This document shows positions 1-9,800 of a DNA stretch of 64,000 nt, one piece after another (position 1 is the first letter of the stretch; the number at the start of each line of letters is the position of its first letter). The stretch comes from Alteromonadaceae bacterium M269 (lineage in GTDB: Bacteria > Pseudomonadota > Gammaproteobacteria > Enterobacterales > Alteromonadaceae): assembly GCA_004353515.1 (NCBI GenBank), contig SMNZ01000006.1, positions 248,001 through 312,000 of the forward strand, read 5' to 3'. The notes below the pieces were generated by a model. That model ran no database searches, was not told the origin of the DNA, and saw only the letters and a program-made list of their open reading frames with translations. A program made the position numbers and the translations under genes.

Positions 1-1
1 T

Positions 2-460
2 GTAGCTAAGTTAGTGTTGATGAGCACTAACTATAATGCAGATGACCCAGCGAAAGCTGCTATTAGAGAACAGCATGTAGCGCAAGCAAAAGAAAGTTCA
101 TTAGCTGATGTGATTGAAAGGCTTTATCTGCCTGTTTATTTTGAGCGAGATCATGTTGAAGGGAATCAGGTAGTGTTGTCTATGGCTACTGAGCTTGGTG
201 TTAGTTGTTTTGAGGCTCAAGTGCAGTCGCTAACAACGAGAGAAAATAACCTAAGTGTTCTTGAAAGTATTCAATGTCCGGTGCTTATTATTGCTGGTCG
301 AAAAGATAAGCTTTGTGTCGAAGAATTCCATCTAACCATGCATACGCATTGCCCAGTCAGTGATTTAGTTCTGGTCAGTGGTTGTGGTCATTTCCCTCTA
401 CTGGAGCAACCTAGATATACCGAGCAGAGTATCGTGTCGTGGTTGGTGGAAAAGAGATGA
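2..460 (+). CDS. alpha/beta hydrolase, C-terminal part (cut by window edge)
   Basis: The frame is open to the first base of the window, so the N-terminal half, including the nucleophile serine elbow, lies outside. What remains is the cap region and the C-terminal third of an alpha/beta hydrolase. The segment VLIIAGRKDKLC carries the usual acid residue, and GCGHFPLLEQP carries the catalytic histidine near the C-terminus, in the normal spacing for the family. The stop codon overlaps the start of the aldolase gene as ATGA, so the two are probably translated together. The natural substrate cannot be told. An ester or C-C bond hydrolase feeding the downstream aldolase is an inference from context. 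Confidence 0.85.
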   Translation, partial: VAKLVLMSTNYNADDPAKAAIREQHVAQAKESSLADVIERLYLPVYFERDHVEGNQVVLSMATELGVSCFEAQVQSLTTRENNLSVLESIQCPVLIIAGRKDKLCVEEFHLTMHTHCPVSDLVLVSGCGHFPLLEQPRYTEQSIVSWLVEKR

Positions 461-1224
461 CAATAAAACAAAAGATTATTGGTAAACAGCTTGTCGTAGG
501 GACGTTTATCAAAACGCCACACTTTCACAATACGGAAGTTTTAGCGCATTCAAATCTGGATGTTCTTTGCCTTGATGCCGAACATGCACCTTTTGATCGT
601 GCCCATATAGATGCTTGCATTCTTGCGGCTAAATCGCAGCAAAAGCCCGTTATTGTCAGGGTGCAGGACACAAGTGATTCAAGCCTGTTAAATGTGTTGG
701 ATTTAGGTGCTGATGGCGTTGTGCTGCCGCATATCAAAAACGGTGAACAAGCCAAAGATATTATTGCCAAGTGTTTTTATGGTAACAATGGCAGAGGCTA
801 CGCGGGATCGAGTCGATTTGCTGGATACACAACAAAGCCGCTGGCTGAGAACTTAGCTAATAACAAGCGTAATACAACTGTTATTGCTCAAATTGAAGAC
901 GCAGATGCTCTGACCGAGCTTGATGCTATCTGTGCTATTGATGAGATAGATTGTATTTTCATTGGTCGTATGGATTTAACTATCTCTTTAGGAGAAACAA
1001 ACCCCAAGGCTGATAGTGTCATTCAGGCAGTTAATACCATTGTTGATAAAGCCAACCAATACAATAAGGCTATAGGCATGTTTGTTGGTGATTTATCTGA
1101 GCTAGGAGACTGGATAAAAAAAGGTGTGTCTGTTTTCCTGTTGGGCTCTGACCATAACTTTATGTTGTCTGGCGCACAGCGTCTGGTTGATACAGTTCAA
1201 CAAGCAAAAATAAACGCCGAATAG
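457..1224 (+). CDS. HpcH/HpaI-family aldolase
   Basis: A 255-residue class II (metal-dependent) aldolase of the HpcH/HpaI family, which cleaves 4-hydroxy-2-oxoacids to pyruvate and an aldehyde. Visible family landmarks are CLDAEHAPFD with the catalytic-type His43, VIVRVQD with the substrate arginine, AQIEDADAL with the metal glutamate and GRMDLTISLG with the metal aspartate. The length is normal for the family. I chose ATG 457 rather than the upstream GTG at 439 because it makes an ATGA overlap with the hydrolase stop and because family members begin close to this point. With the hydrolase it resembles the end of a meta-cleavage-like catabolic route, but the actual substrate is unknown. Confidence 0.85.
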   Translation: MTIKQKIIGKQLVVGTFIKTPHFHNTEVLAHSNLDVLCLDAEHAPFDRAHIDACILAAKSQQKPVIVRVQDTSDSSLLNVLDLGADGVVLPHIKNGEQAKDIIAKCFYGNNGRGYAGSSRFAGYTTKPLAENLANNKRNTTVIAQIEDADALTELDAICAIDEIDCIFIGRMDLTISLGETNPKADSVIQAVNTIVDKANQYNKAIGMFVGDLSELGDWIKKGVSVFLLGSDHNFMLSGAQRLVDTVQQAKINAE

Positions 1225-1262
1225 CTGAGCAAGCAGCTCTCGGCTATTGGCGTCGTAAAGGG

Positions 1263-1280
1263 ATAAGCTCGAGAGCTTAT
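1263..1280. terminator. possible bidirectional hairpin between convergent genes
   Basis: Eight-base arms ATAAGCTC and GAGCTTAT flank two bases in the gap between the convergent aldolase and SnoaL-like genes. One arm covers the stop codon of the minus-strand gene. There is no clear T-run, so a terminator role is tentative. Confidence 0.35.
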
Positions 1281-2290
1281 GATTGCGGATTCACTATTGA
1301 TTGTGTCCTGGCTAAAACATCTAAACCTTGTTGCTTCAACCAATGTAATAAGTCGATGATGACCCAATTCTCAACGAGCTTGTCACCTTCTCTGCGATAG
1401 ACGTCTACCACTCTCATATCAGCCCTTGTGTCACTTCCGGGAAGTCCCAAAAAGCCACCTTTGGGAGAGTTTGTTAAATTCGGCCAGCCAAAGAACGCTG
1501 CATAGTTCCCCTCTGCAAATCGAGCAATATGACCATTAAAAACTTTGTCTTTTAGTCCTTGCCTGAATGGGTAGGAGTGCTGCTGCTGGTAACGTCTGAT
1601 TGTATAAGAAGCTCCTATACCAGCAGGGCCGTACCAAGCCATATTGTTGTGCCAACTCTTTTCGAGAACTGATGAGGGATAGTTGTCTTCGGCTGAGACA
1701 TTGAGCTTTGATAGATCATCAATAAAACTCTCAAGGATATCGAGCGTCTTTTGGGATTCTTCTGCGGCTTGAGGAGAGGTGATTATTCCATCATGGGTTT
1801 TAGGGCCAGGATAGATAAATGTATGGCCTGTTTCTAAAGGTAATGGGTTTATTCCTACTTGTCCCATAAGTTGAATGATGTCGCAGAAAAAGCCTGTTTG
1901 GACAATCTTCCCATTCTCTACCTGATTGAAATCGGCATATCTGAGCATAGCGACTTTGTTCGACTTGGGGATGCCTAACCAATCGTTGTCAAACAACCCC
2001 ATGAAATGGCCCATGCTGGTGACCCATACTTTGCCGTCATGTTGATTTTCACCGGCAATAAAGACATCTTGCCTGCGTTCCATGTTCCTGAACGATTTTA
2101 ATAGAGGTTGCCAAAACTGAGTGGCGACCTGTTCTGCACCCGCTATTTCATTAAAAGGATGGACGCCTCGAAATTGGTAATTATCGCTGGTGTACTGCGT
2201 TAGCACATTGGCAATAGAGTTCTCATCGGCTTCCTCAATAGCACCATAGAATTGCATCACTAAGGATTTTTCGGCTTGAAAATCGTTCAC
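1277..2290 (-). CDS. tandem SnoaL/NTF2-like domain protein
   Basis: A 337-residue protein with no signal peptide that reads as two NTF2-like (SnoaL-like polyketide cyclase) domains in tandem, roughly residues 5-150 and 180-330. The first starts with the typical helix EKSLVMQFYGAIEEAD, and the second contains WHNNMAWYGPAGIGASY, a pattern seen in SnoaL-like proteins. It is divergent from the sodium:solute symporter gene. Two further proteins of the same fold follow that gene on the plus strand, so the three probably act on one pathway. Such proteins may be isomerases, cyclases, hydratases or ligand binders. No catalytic residue can be assigned here with certainty. Confidence 0.75.
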   Translation of the reverse strand: MNDFQAEKSLVMQFYGAIEEADENSIANVLTQYTSDNYQFRGVHPFNEIAGAEQVATQFWQPLLKSFRNMERRQDVFIAGENQHDGKVWVTSMGHFMGLFDNDWLGIPKSNKVAMLRYADFNQVENGKIVQTGFFCDIIQLMGQVGINPLPLETGHTFIYPGPKTHDGIITSPQAAEESQKTLDILESFIDDLSKLNVSAEDNYPSSVLEKSWHNNMAWYGPAGIGASYTIRRYQQQHSYPFRQGLKDKVFNGHIARFAEGNYAAFFGWPNLTNSPKGGFLGLPGSDTRADMRVVDVYRREGDKLVENWVIIDLLHWLKQQGLDVLARTQSIVNPQS

Positions 2291-2428
2291 ACGTCTCTCT
2301 CTTTCAGATCCTGATGATCTAATTAGGTTTGTATTTTACAACTTGTTTTATAGCTAACGAGAAAAATTAAAAGATAGCTATTGGTATCACTCATACTTCC
2401 ATTATTTGTAAAACAATGTTACGTTTGT

Positions 2429-2457
2429 GTGACTTCGAAGTCAAACGCCGATATATA
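2429..2457 (+). promoter_or_regulatory. putative promoter with overlapping palindromic operator for the symporter gene
   Basis: A perfect 14-base palindrome, TGACTTCGAAGTCA (2430-2443), lies 37 bases upstream of the symporter start. It overlaps a -35-like GTGACT (2429-2434), which is 17 bases from a -10-like TATATA (2452-2457). The arrangement suits a dimeric regulator. A close copy of the palindrome occurs at 4129-4140. Confidence 0.5.
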
Positions 2458-2479
2458 ACGAATAATTAAGGGTGAAACT

Positions 2480-4093
2480 ATGAATGAATTTGGTTTGCTG
2501 AATTGGAGCATATTGATCATTTACATTGTTGCTAACTTAGTTCTTGGTGTTGCTATTAGTCGAAATATAACCTCTGCTGACGATTTCTATGTTGGCCGTA
2601 AAACCACTCCTTGGTGGGCTATAGGTATTTCGGTTATCGCTACTTATGTCAGTGCTTTGACCTTCTTAGGTGCTCCGGCATGGGCTTATAAAGAGGGCAT
2701 ATCTGTTATCGCGATACATCTCAATTACCCTCTCGTGATTGTTGCGGTTGTGTGTTTGTTCTTTCCTTTCTTTTACAACGCAGGTGTTGCGTCTATTTAC
2801 GAGTATCAAGAGCGACGATTTGGTAAAAAAGCGCGCGGACTCGTGTCTATAATCTGGTTGATTTCTCAGACGATGAGTTCAGCTGCTGTACTTTATGCGA
2901 CCTCTCTTGTGTTGGCATTTATCGTTAATATCCCCGTTGTCCCTGCAATCTTATTAGTGACCGTTATTGCGCTGGTCTACACCATGTTAGGTGGGATTAC
3001 TGCGGTTATTTGGACCGATGTTATCCAGTCAGGAATCTTACTCGTCGGCGCCGGAATCATTATGTATGCGTTGGTAAATAACCTGTCATTACCATTGGGG
3101 GAAACTCTAGGAATTCTCAAGGATGAAGGGAAGCTAAATCCACTGAATTTTTCGTTCGATCTGACTGAAGTTTCAACAGTTTGGTCAGGTGTTATCGCTA
3201 TGTCGCTTTACCATATTACCGTCTACGGAACGAACCAAATGATGGTGCAGAGAACATTGGCTGCAAAGACGATTGGGGATGCTAAGAAGTCCTATTTGCT
3301 TATGGGGTTCTTAGCCTTTTTTATCTACTTGTTCTTTATTTTCATGGGAGTTTTGTTTTATCAATACTATGAAGGTAAGCCTTTTGAAAATGATAACTTG
3401 ATCATTCTACAATTCGCTGCAGACTATGGCCTTCCTGGTTTGATGGGCATCATCGCAGCTGCTGTCATGGCTGCGTCAATGTCGAGCCTCGATTCGGCAT
3501 TAAACTCGCTCTCAACCATATCGACATTGGATTTCTATAAAAAATACTTCGCTAAAGATAAGAGTGAAGCGCACTACCTAAAAGCAACCCGCTATTTTAC
3601 TTTTATCTGGGCACTGGTAATTATCCTGCCTGCCATTATGTATCACCTATACAGCGAAGGCTCTATCTTGGAAATCTTGAGTAAAGTGGGATCATTCTTT
3701 GTTGGTGCCCAATTGGGGATGTTTACCTTAGGTTTTTTCTCAAAACATACGTCGGAAAAAGGCCTTCTGGTTGGCACTGGGTTCTCATTTATAGCGGTAA
3801 CGCTGACGGCTTTGTATACGGATGTGGCATGGCCATGGTATTGCGCAATAGGCTTGAGTGTTAGTGTCGTTGTCAGTTATATCGCAAGTCTTGTTATCAC
3901 GGGTAAGCAGGCTGACTACTCTCCATATACGGTTAAAGGACAGCTGGCTTTGTTTGCGTCGGAAAACAAAGCTGAAAAAGAACAGGGCTGGTACCGAGTT
4001 CCTGGCAAGTTCGACAAAATTAATTACGTGCTCCTTGCTTTCTTCATTCTCACATTAACATTCATGCTGATGTTCGAATCTTTGGTAGGTTAA
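2480..4093 (+). CDS. sodium:solute symporter (SSS family)
   Basis: A 537-residue inner-membrane transporter of the SSS family (solute:Na+ symporters for sugars, organic acids, pantothenate, proline and similar compounds). Thirteen or fourteen hydrophobic segments are visible. The N-terminus has the usual SADDFYVGRKTTPWWAIG stretch and ATYVSALTFLG, followed by VYTMLGGITAVIWTDVIQ, a strong SSS signature. MAASMSSLDSALNSLSTI carries the serines of the sodium site. The start follows an AAGGGTG-type ribosome binding site. It sits among SnoaL-like proteins and presumably imports the compound they process. The family alone does not tell which solute. Confidence 0.93.
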   Translation: MNEFGLLNWSILIIYIVANLVLGVAISRNITSADDFYVGRKTTPWWAIGISVIATYVSALTFLGAPAWAYKEGISVIAIHLNYPLVIVAVVCLFFPFFYNAGVASIYEYQERRFGKKARGLVSIIWLISQTMSSAAVLYATSLVLAFIVNIPVVPAILLVTVIALVYTMLGGITAVIWTDVIQSGILLVGAGIIMYALVNNLSLPLGETLGILKDEGKLNPLNFSFDLTEVSTVWSGVIAMSLYHITVYGTNQMMVQRTLAAKTIGDAKKSYLLMGFLAFFIYLFFIFMGVLFYQYYEGKPFENDNLIILQFAADYGLPGLMGIIAAAVMAASMSSLDSALNSLSTISTLDFYKKYFAKDKSEAHYLKATRYFTFIWALVIILPAIMYHLYSEGSILEILSKVGSFFVGAQLGMFTLGFFSKHTSEKGLLVGTGFSFIAVTLTALYTDVAWPWYCAIGLSVSVVVSYIASLVITGKQADYSPYTVKGQLALFASENKAEKEQGWYRVPGKFDKINYVLLAFFILTLTFMLMFESLVG

Positions 4094-4128
4094 CTTAAAC
4101 ATGCATCACACAACGGCTATTAGCAAAC

Positions 4129-4140
4129 GACTTCGAAATC
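4129..4140 (+). promoter_or_regulatory. second copy of the GACTTCGAARTC motif
   Basis: GACTTCGAAATC differs by one base from the palindrome core GACTTCGAAGTC at 2431-2442. It lies 28 bases before the start of the next SnoaL-like gene, suggesting co-regulation with the symporter. A -10-like TACTAT at 4150 sits too close to the ribosome binding site for an ordinary leader, so the exact promoter is unclear. Confidence 0.4.
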
Positions 4141-4167
4141 ATTATCTTCTACTATTGGAGAGCTGGT

Positions 4168-5292
4168 ATGCATAAAAAGGACAGTATTGTTACTCAGGTT
4201 TATTGGCAGCCATTAGAGAAGTTGTTAAATCCTCAACGTGCGAAGTCGCAAGCTTTGCCTGGTTTTGATGAAGAGTTTGTCGATATTGTCGATTACATTA
4301 TCCGGATTACCCATCGTATATGGGAACGAAAGAATATCGGTCTTTGTTATCGATATTATGCAGATATTTGCCCGGTATTTACTCTGGGAGGGTATTCAGA
4401 AAGTGTTGAATCAGTTGTACAGAACACCTTAAAAACTATCGCCTCTTTCCCAGATAGAAGCCTTATTGGAGAGGATGTTATTTGGCGTGAGAATGATGAT
4501 GGGAGCTACTATTCCTCTCATCTTATTACCAGCATTATGACCAATACCGGAGATTCTGAATTTGGTAAGGCAACCAATAAAACTGGACGTGTGACAACTA
4601 TTGCTGACTGTATTTGTTCCGAGAACAAGATTGTCAAAGAGTGGCTTGTTAGAGATAACAGCTTTTTAGTCATGCAACTAGGCATTGATCCGATAGATGC
4701 AGCGATTAACGCCGCAAAAGTACCGCATGTATCTGCCTTTTTAGATTGGCAACAAAGCGAAATCGAGCGTATCAGCCAAGTTAAGCATCGAGATGAAGTC
4801 CTTCTTTGTCGTGAAGATAATTGGTGTATAGAGTCTTTTATCCACTCATGGGCGCAAATCATTTTTAACCAAAAGCAATTCTCTCAGCTATCGCTTTTTT
4901 ATGGTTTAACCGCTTCACAGCAGTGGCCTGGAGGAAGAATGAGTACAGGGATTGCTCAGATATCCGGAAACTTCATCCAATGGTTAGCGCAATGCCCAGA
5001 TGCAAAAATGACAGTGGATCATATTGCCACTGTAAAAATGGAAGATGGAAGTATTGATGTCGCTGTTCGCTGGAGTTTAGCGGGGCACTTTAACCCACGT
5101 AACCCTCGATTAAAGCCGGTTGCAGGTCAGCAGTTTTTTGTGTTGGCTGCGAGCCACTTTTATATCAAGAACCAAAGGATTATGAAAGAAATCACTGTGT
5201 TCGATGAGTTGGCTTTGTATAGCAACTTAATCAGGCAAGCTCAGGTTGAACTAGAACTATCGTCGGCTCAGGAGAACAATCAACATGCATAA
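4168..5292 (+). CDS. tandem SnoaL/NTF2-like domain protein
   Basis: A 374-residue soluble protein that appears to hold two SnoaL/NTF2-like domains, roughly residues 35-185 and 205-350. The first has ITHRIWERKNIGLCYRYY, a helix followed by the start of the curved sheet. The second has DVAVRWSLAGHFNP followed by LAASHFYIKNQRIMKE, typical late strands of the fold. It starts after a GGAG ribosome binding site. Its end overlaps the next gene by eight bases, so the two are translationally coupled. Together with the symporter upstream it forms a likely uptake-and-conversion unit. The reaction is not recognisable from sequence. Confidence 0.72.
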   Translation: MHKKDSIVTQVYWQPLEKLLNPQRAKSQALPGFDEEFVDIVDYIIRITHRIWERKNIGLCYRYYADICPVFTLGGYSESVESVVQNTLKTIASFPDRSLIGEDVIWRENDDGSYYSSHLITSIMTNTGDSEFGKATNKTGRVTTIADCICSENKIVKEWLVRDNSFLVMQLGIDPIDAAINAAKVPHVSAFLDWQQSEIERISQVKHRDEVLLCREDNWCIESFIHSWAQIIFNQKQFSQLSLFYGLTASQQWPGGRMSTGIAQISGNFIQWLAQCPDAKMTVDHIATVKMEDGSIDVAVRWSLAGHFNPRNPRLKPVAGQQFFVLAASHFYIKNQRIMKEITVFDELALYSNLIRQAQVELELSSAQENNQHA

Positions 5293-6133
5293 GGCTCTCT
5301 CCAATTTATATACGTTGGGCGATTTCGACACATTACGTGAGTATCTTTTACATAGCTCGCGTTGGCTACAGCACAATTTTACGGCCTTTGGCTATGCCCA
5401 AATAGAGAAACAGTGGCTTGAAACCATTGAGTTACTCGGTGATGTGAGCCTGACGACTAAGACTCTTGTTCCAGGTGAGCATTTCGATGCGTTACTTTTG
5501 ATTTTTAGCAACAAAGAAAAGAATCAAACGCACCGACTAGGGCTGATCTTGGAGCACAACGAAACACACATTAAGCAAGTTCATTGTATTGCTGATATCG
5601 ACAATGATAATACAGCTTTCTCGTTGACAGAAAAATTACCTGACGCTGATCCACTGCATATCAATCAGTTTGATCACCAACTGCACCCTTGTACGTCGCA
5701 TGCTAAGCCAACGGACCTTCTCGGTGCTAATGGAAAGGAACACTTAGATAACTGGTGGCACTTATGGCAGGCCAATCAATTAGCTTCTTTCACAACGTGT
5801 TATGAGTCTAATGCTAAGATTACATTAGCAGGGAAAAGCGAGAAATTGTCAGTTTCCGATCTAAGGCATTTCAAAATAAAACTCGTTAATCAGTTCAAAC
5901 GTTCCTATGCGCAGCTTGAGCGACTTTGCTTTGATGAAAAAAGAAATGTACTTGCATGTACCTGGCAGTTAGATGGTGATTATGTTGATGCGAAAACGGC
6001 TAAGCGTGTCAGAATAAACATCATGAGCTTTGTACAGTTCTCTCAGCATGGGCAAGTTGCCGAGGAATGTATCCTGATAGATTGGGCGGCACTTGAGAAA
6101 CGGTTTGCTCTTGAGAAGGCGATAGAGTTCTAA
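5285..6133 (+). CDS. SnoaL/NTF2-like domain protein
   Basis: A 282-residue soluble protein, the last gene of the plus-strand unit, starting eight bases inside the previous gene. The C-terminal half (about residues 155-275) reads as an NTF2-like domain: LDNWWHLWQANQLASF at its first helix, then NVLACTWQLDGDYVDA and NIMSFVQFSQHGQVAEE for the central strands. The N-terminal half starts with a helix and LTTKTLVPGEHFDALLLIF and may be a second, more diverged copy. No signal peptide or metal site is visible. The function is unknown, but the shared fold and coupling with the preceding gene suggest subunits of one complex or successive steps. Confidence 0.68.
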   Translation: MHKALSNLYTLGDFDTLREYLLHSSRWLQHNFTAFGYAQIEKQWLETIELLGDVSLTTKTLVPGEHFDALLLIFSNKEKNQTHRLGLILEHNETHIKQVHCIADIDNDNTAFSLTEKLPDADPLHINQFDHQLHPCTSHAKPTDLLGANGKEHLDNWWHLWQANQLASFTTCYESNAKITLAGKSEKLSVSDLRHFKIKLVNQFKRSYAQLERLCFDEKRNVLACTWQLDGDYVDAKTAKRVRINIMSFVQFSQHGQVAEECILIDWAALEKRFALEKAIEF

Positions 6134-6156
6134 TCTACCCTCAAAAGACTCTAGTG

Positions 6157-6846
6157 TCAGAGCGAGTTGATGTAAGCCAATTCAGCTCTTGCATTGTTAT
6201 CATTGGGGTTAAGCGCCAATGCTTCATTAAACTTTGCTTTGGCTTGTTCGAGTTCGCCTAGCTCAATCAAGCTATAACCAATGCCTCTTTTTGCTCGACC
6301 TAATTCTTCTTGTTTTAATGGTGCTGGAGAAAAAGCGTCGGCATTTTCTTCTGCCTGTTTGTAAGTATTGAGAGCTTTCTGAAAATCTCCCTGTAACTGA
6401 TAAATGTGCCCAAGCTCTGACAGGTAAGCAGCATTGACGGGAGAGAATTCCAGAGCTTTTGTGACGTGTTTTAGTGCATTGTCTAGGTTTTTGAGTTCAA
6501 CGTAGGTGTATCCCAATAGATAGTGCACATCGGCACATAGGCTCTTTTCAACAGATGTTGCCACTTCTTCGAAGGTTGCTTGTAAAAGATAGAAGAAGCG
6601 CTCATCGGGCGAGCGAGCAACAAAGATCTTATTGCTGTTATCTGCATGCTTTTCGTTACATTGCTTTTCTGCTTTCAGTAGTGTTGCCAGCGCAAAAGTG
6701 ACTTTTCCGCTATCGAGGTGTTGATAACTGTCGTCGAGCAGAGATTCAGCCGTTTGAGGCGCTTGTACTTCAGGCTCACTCTGGTTGCCAATGGTTGAGC
6801 AAGCGGAAAGTAACAAAATGAAAGGAACGGATATTAGCTTCTTCAT
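6157..6846 (-). CDS. TPR-repeat lipoprotein
   Basis: A 229-residue lipoprotein: MKKLISVPFILLLSAC is a signal peptide ending in a lipobox with Cys16, so it should be anchored to a membrane facing the periplasm. The rest is tetratricopeptide-like. Clear repeats occur around residues 105-140 (YLLGYTYVELKNLDNALKH), 140-170 (ELGHIYQLQGDFQKALNTY) and 185-220 (GIGYSLIELGELEQAKAKF). It lies 30 bases downstream of tamB on the same strand and may share its transcript. A scaffold role in envelope assembly is plausible, but no specific partner is shown. Confidence 0.85.
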   Translation of the reverse strand: MKKLISVPFILLLSACSTIGNQSEPEVQAPQTAESLLDDSYQHLDSGKVTFALATLLKAEKQCNEKHADNSNKIFVARSPDERFFYLLQATFEEVATSVEKSLCADVHYLLGYTYVELKNLDNALKHVTKALEFSPVNAAYLSELGHIYQLQGDFQKALNTYKQAEENADAFSPAPLKQEELGRAKRGIGYSLIELGELEQAKAKFNEALALNPNDNNARAELAYINSL

Positions 6847-6875
6847 AACTTTTCTCTCTTTGCTGCGTTATCGGG

Positions 6876-9800
6876 CTAGTCTGTTCTATCAGACTGCTCC
6901 GCTGGCTTCTTGTTATCTATATCGAATTGATAATAGATATCCAGTGCGTTGTTCAAACCGCTAATCGCCTCTAAATAAAGCTTTGGTAACAATTGATACC
7001 TTAGCGCAACTTCCGATGCAGAATCAAAAACACCGACGCCGTACCTGATTTGCACGCCTGGCGCAATTGAACCAGAGACAGCGACCTTAGTATCGTTACC
7101 TTGACCGCTGGTAGCAACGGCGAAATCTTCAATCCCTAACCGAGAGCCTATTTTACTGATTCTATTTTCGCCTTTACTCAAACCAAAGCCGATCAAAGCG
7201 TTGGCTAAGGCAGCGTCCCCAGCGCTTTCTCCTGAGCTTGAGATGCTTTGGCCTCTCAATAAGTAAGACAGGGCTTGAGGCTGTTCTAATTCAGGTACTG
7301 AAAAAACTGAAATATCGGGTTGGTGGCTTAAGCCTTCCACTCGCAGTCCCGCGATTACACCGTCTGCTGTTTTTTCAGGGTTTCTTATGGCTTCAATATT
7401 CAGGAATGGGCTATCAACAGGTCCGCTAAACTGCACTTCACCTTTACGGATAGTGAGATCTTGACCATAAGCGCGGTAGCGACCATTAACAAGGTTGAGT
7501 TGGCCGTCGCCAATAATGACTTCTCCATTTTCTGTCACCAGCAGATCGCCCTGAAGATCAGAAGTTAAACCGAAGGCATCGACCTTAACATCGTTGGCTT
7601 TAGCTTCGTCGACTTTAATACGCAAGTTGAGATTCAAAGCTCTCGGTGTTGCGCTTTCTTCTTCTGTTTGATTAACAATAACGACATCGTCAGATGGCGA
7701 CTGCGCGCTCGGAGGAAGGTCTCTGACTTTCACTCGTGCGTAGGGTACGCCAACTTCACCATCAACACTCAGTTCCTCTTCAGAGAATGCGATATCGATA
7801 TTAGGTGAAACACGCGCTCTAATGAGGTTTTGGTGATCAATTTCCATATTTTCACCACGTATAGACACGCTCCCAAAGGGTTTATCTTGCCAGTTGATAT
7901 GCCCCTCAACCTCACCTAAACCATTACCGAAAAGATAGGAACCCGACAGCTTGGCAGCTTTGCCTTCTAACAAAATACTTTGATTAACTTGACTGATTTT
8001 CGAAGGTAATACCGGCCCTTCAAAGCTACCATTCTCCAGTTTCAATTCACCTTTAAGCTGCGGTTTATCAAGCTGGCCTGTGAGTTCTATGTTGGCATTT
8101 ATAACACCATTCAGCTGCGTGAGCTGTGGCACTAAATCTTGAAAGTGGGTGATATTCAATTTATCCAGCGTTACCGAGCCGTTTAATAAACGGTCTTTCT
8201 GAATATCGTCAATCGTTATTTGAGAACTGAGTTCGCCGAGCTCCGCACTCTCTAGTGAGAGCTCTGTATTCGCTTGTTGGCCATCTAATGTAGTTATCGA
8301 GACGAGTTTATTGAGGTGGAAGCTCGCGCCTTTTTTACCGACAAACCAAGTTGCGGGTGTTAGTGAGGTATTAAGCGTTAGGTTTTGTTGGTCTTTAGCG
8401 TAAACGCCTTTGACATCAAAACTGAGTAGAGTATCACTCTTAATAGCTACGATTTCCGGATCTATCTGATTGACGATATGAATAATCGGTAAGCCTTGGC
8501 TACTGATATCCACCTTGGCTATCTCATCTTCAAAGCCTGCATCCTTGATACAAAGACTGGCATCAGCATCGTTCCAGCAGTGTGCTCCCAATGAGTATTT
8601 TGCATCTGCCCAATTAGCCAGCAATTGAGGCTGGGAGGAGTCCATGGTCAGTGAAATGACATTCGATAAGATTTCCCCGTTTAGCCAACGACCTTCCCAT
8701 TGGGTGAATTCAGTATTTATGCCGCCCTCTAGGCTGGTATTGAATTGAATACTTCGGTCTTGTAATGCCATCGAAAGAGACAAAGAGGATGAGTGAGCTT
8801 GAGTTGTCCCCTGTATCCCAAACTCTAGTTGTTCAATTTGTTGCTGAGCAACAGATGCATCGTTCACCTTCAAGTTTAGGTTGATTGGCTTCGCTACCGC
8901 TAAATCCTGGCTCCACTCTGTACTGCCTTGGCCTGTGATTTCTTTGACTTGGATATCATTGAATTTAAGGGCATTCGCATTGAGGGCAAACTCTGCAGAA
9001 GGCGCTGTGAGTGTTCCTGATATAGCAGATTCAATATGGATGCGCCCATCTAAAGACGGGAGTATTTGCGCTAAGTCTTCTGCGTTAACTACTAGGTTCG
9101 CAGTTAGTGCTTGCTCCGGGCTAATTTCGGCGTCGATATCTACTTTGTTATCACCAATAGCAATACCTAGATCAGGGACTTTTAAGCCAGATTGAGAGTC
9201 GAATGTTCCTTCTCCCCGAGTCACTAATTCGTAGCCACGCCATAGTCCGGTCATATCGAGGTTAGACAGGTTGGCAATGGTGTTTTTGCCGTCAAAGCTA
9301 GCGTCATATTTTGTAGTCCCCGACAAGTCAGCTTCCAATTCAGGGAAGAAGGTGTGCGGTTGGATGTCGCTAAAGTTTAATGTGCCGAGCCAATGAATGG
9401 TTTTAGCTATAGTTAGTTGACCTTCGGCATTGAGCTGCCCACCTAACGTGTCTACTTGTAGCTTTTCTAATGCAGCGTTTTTTTGGTTACCAGAAAGGTC
9501 GAGTAATACCTTTGTCTCTGGAATCTTATTGCCTGCAACACCTGTTTGTAAGTTAAGCTGATAGCTTTCGATATTTCCTTGAATGGAAAACACGCCGTTA
9601 TCCGATTTAACCTCTTCGCCGCCTGTCGTGGCATTGAGTGGCCAGCTAATATCTTGCCATCGGATATTGGCTTCAAGAGGTAGCTCTTTTGAGAGTAGAT
9701 TCGCATTAATACGTGCTTCGGAATTAATTAAGCCTGTCGAATCTAGCGTTATCTGAATATCTGATGGGGAGCCTTTGGAGGATAGGTTGGCGACTACGGA

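Noticed and set aside
8881-9195. Long plus-strand frame inside tamB
   Set aside because: Antisense shadow of the TamB coding region; many such frames occur opposite this long gene.
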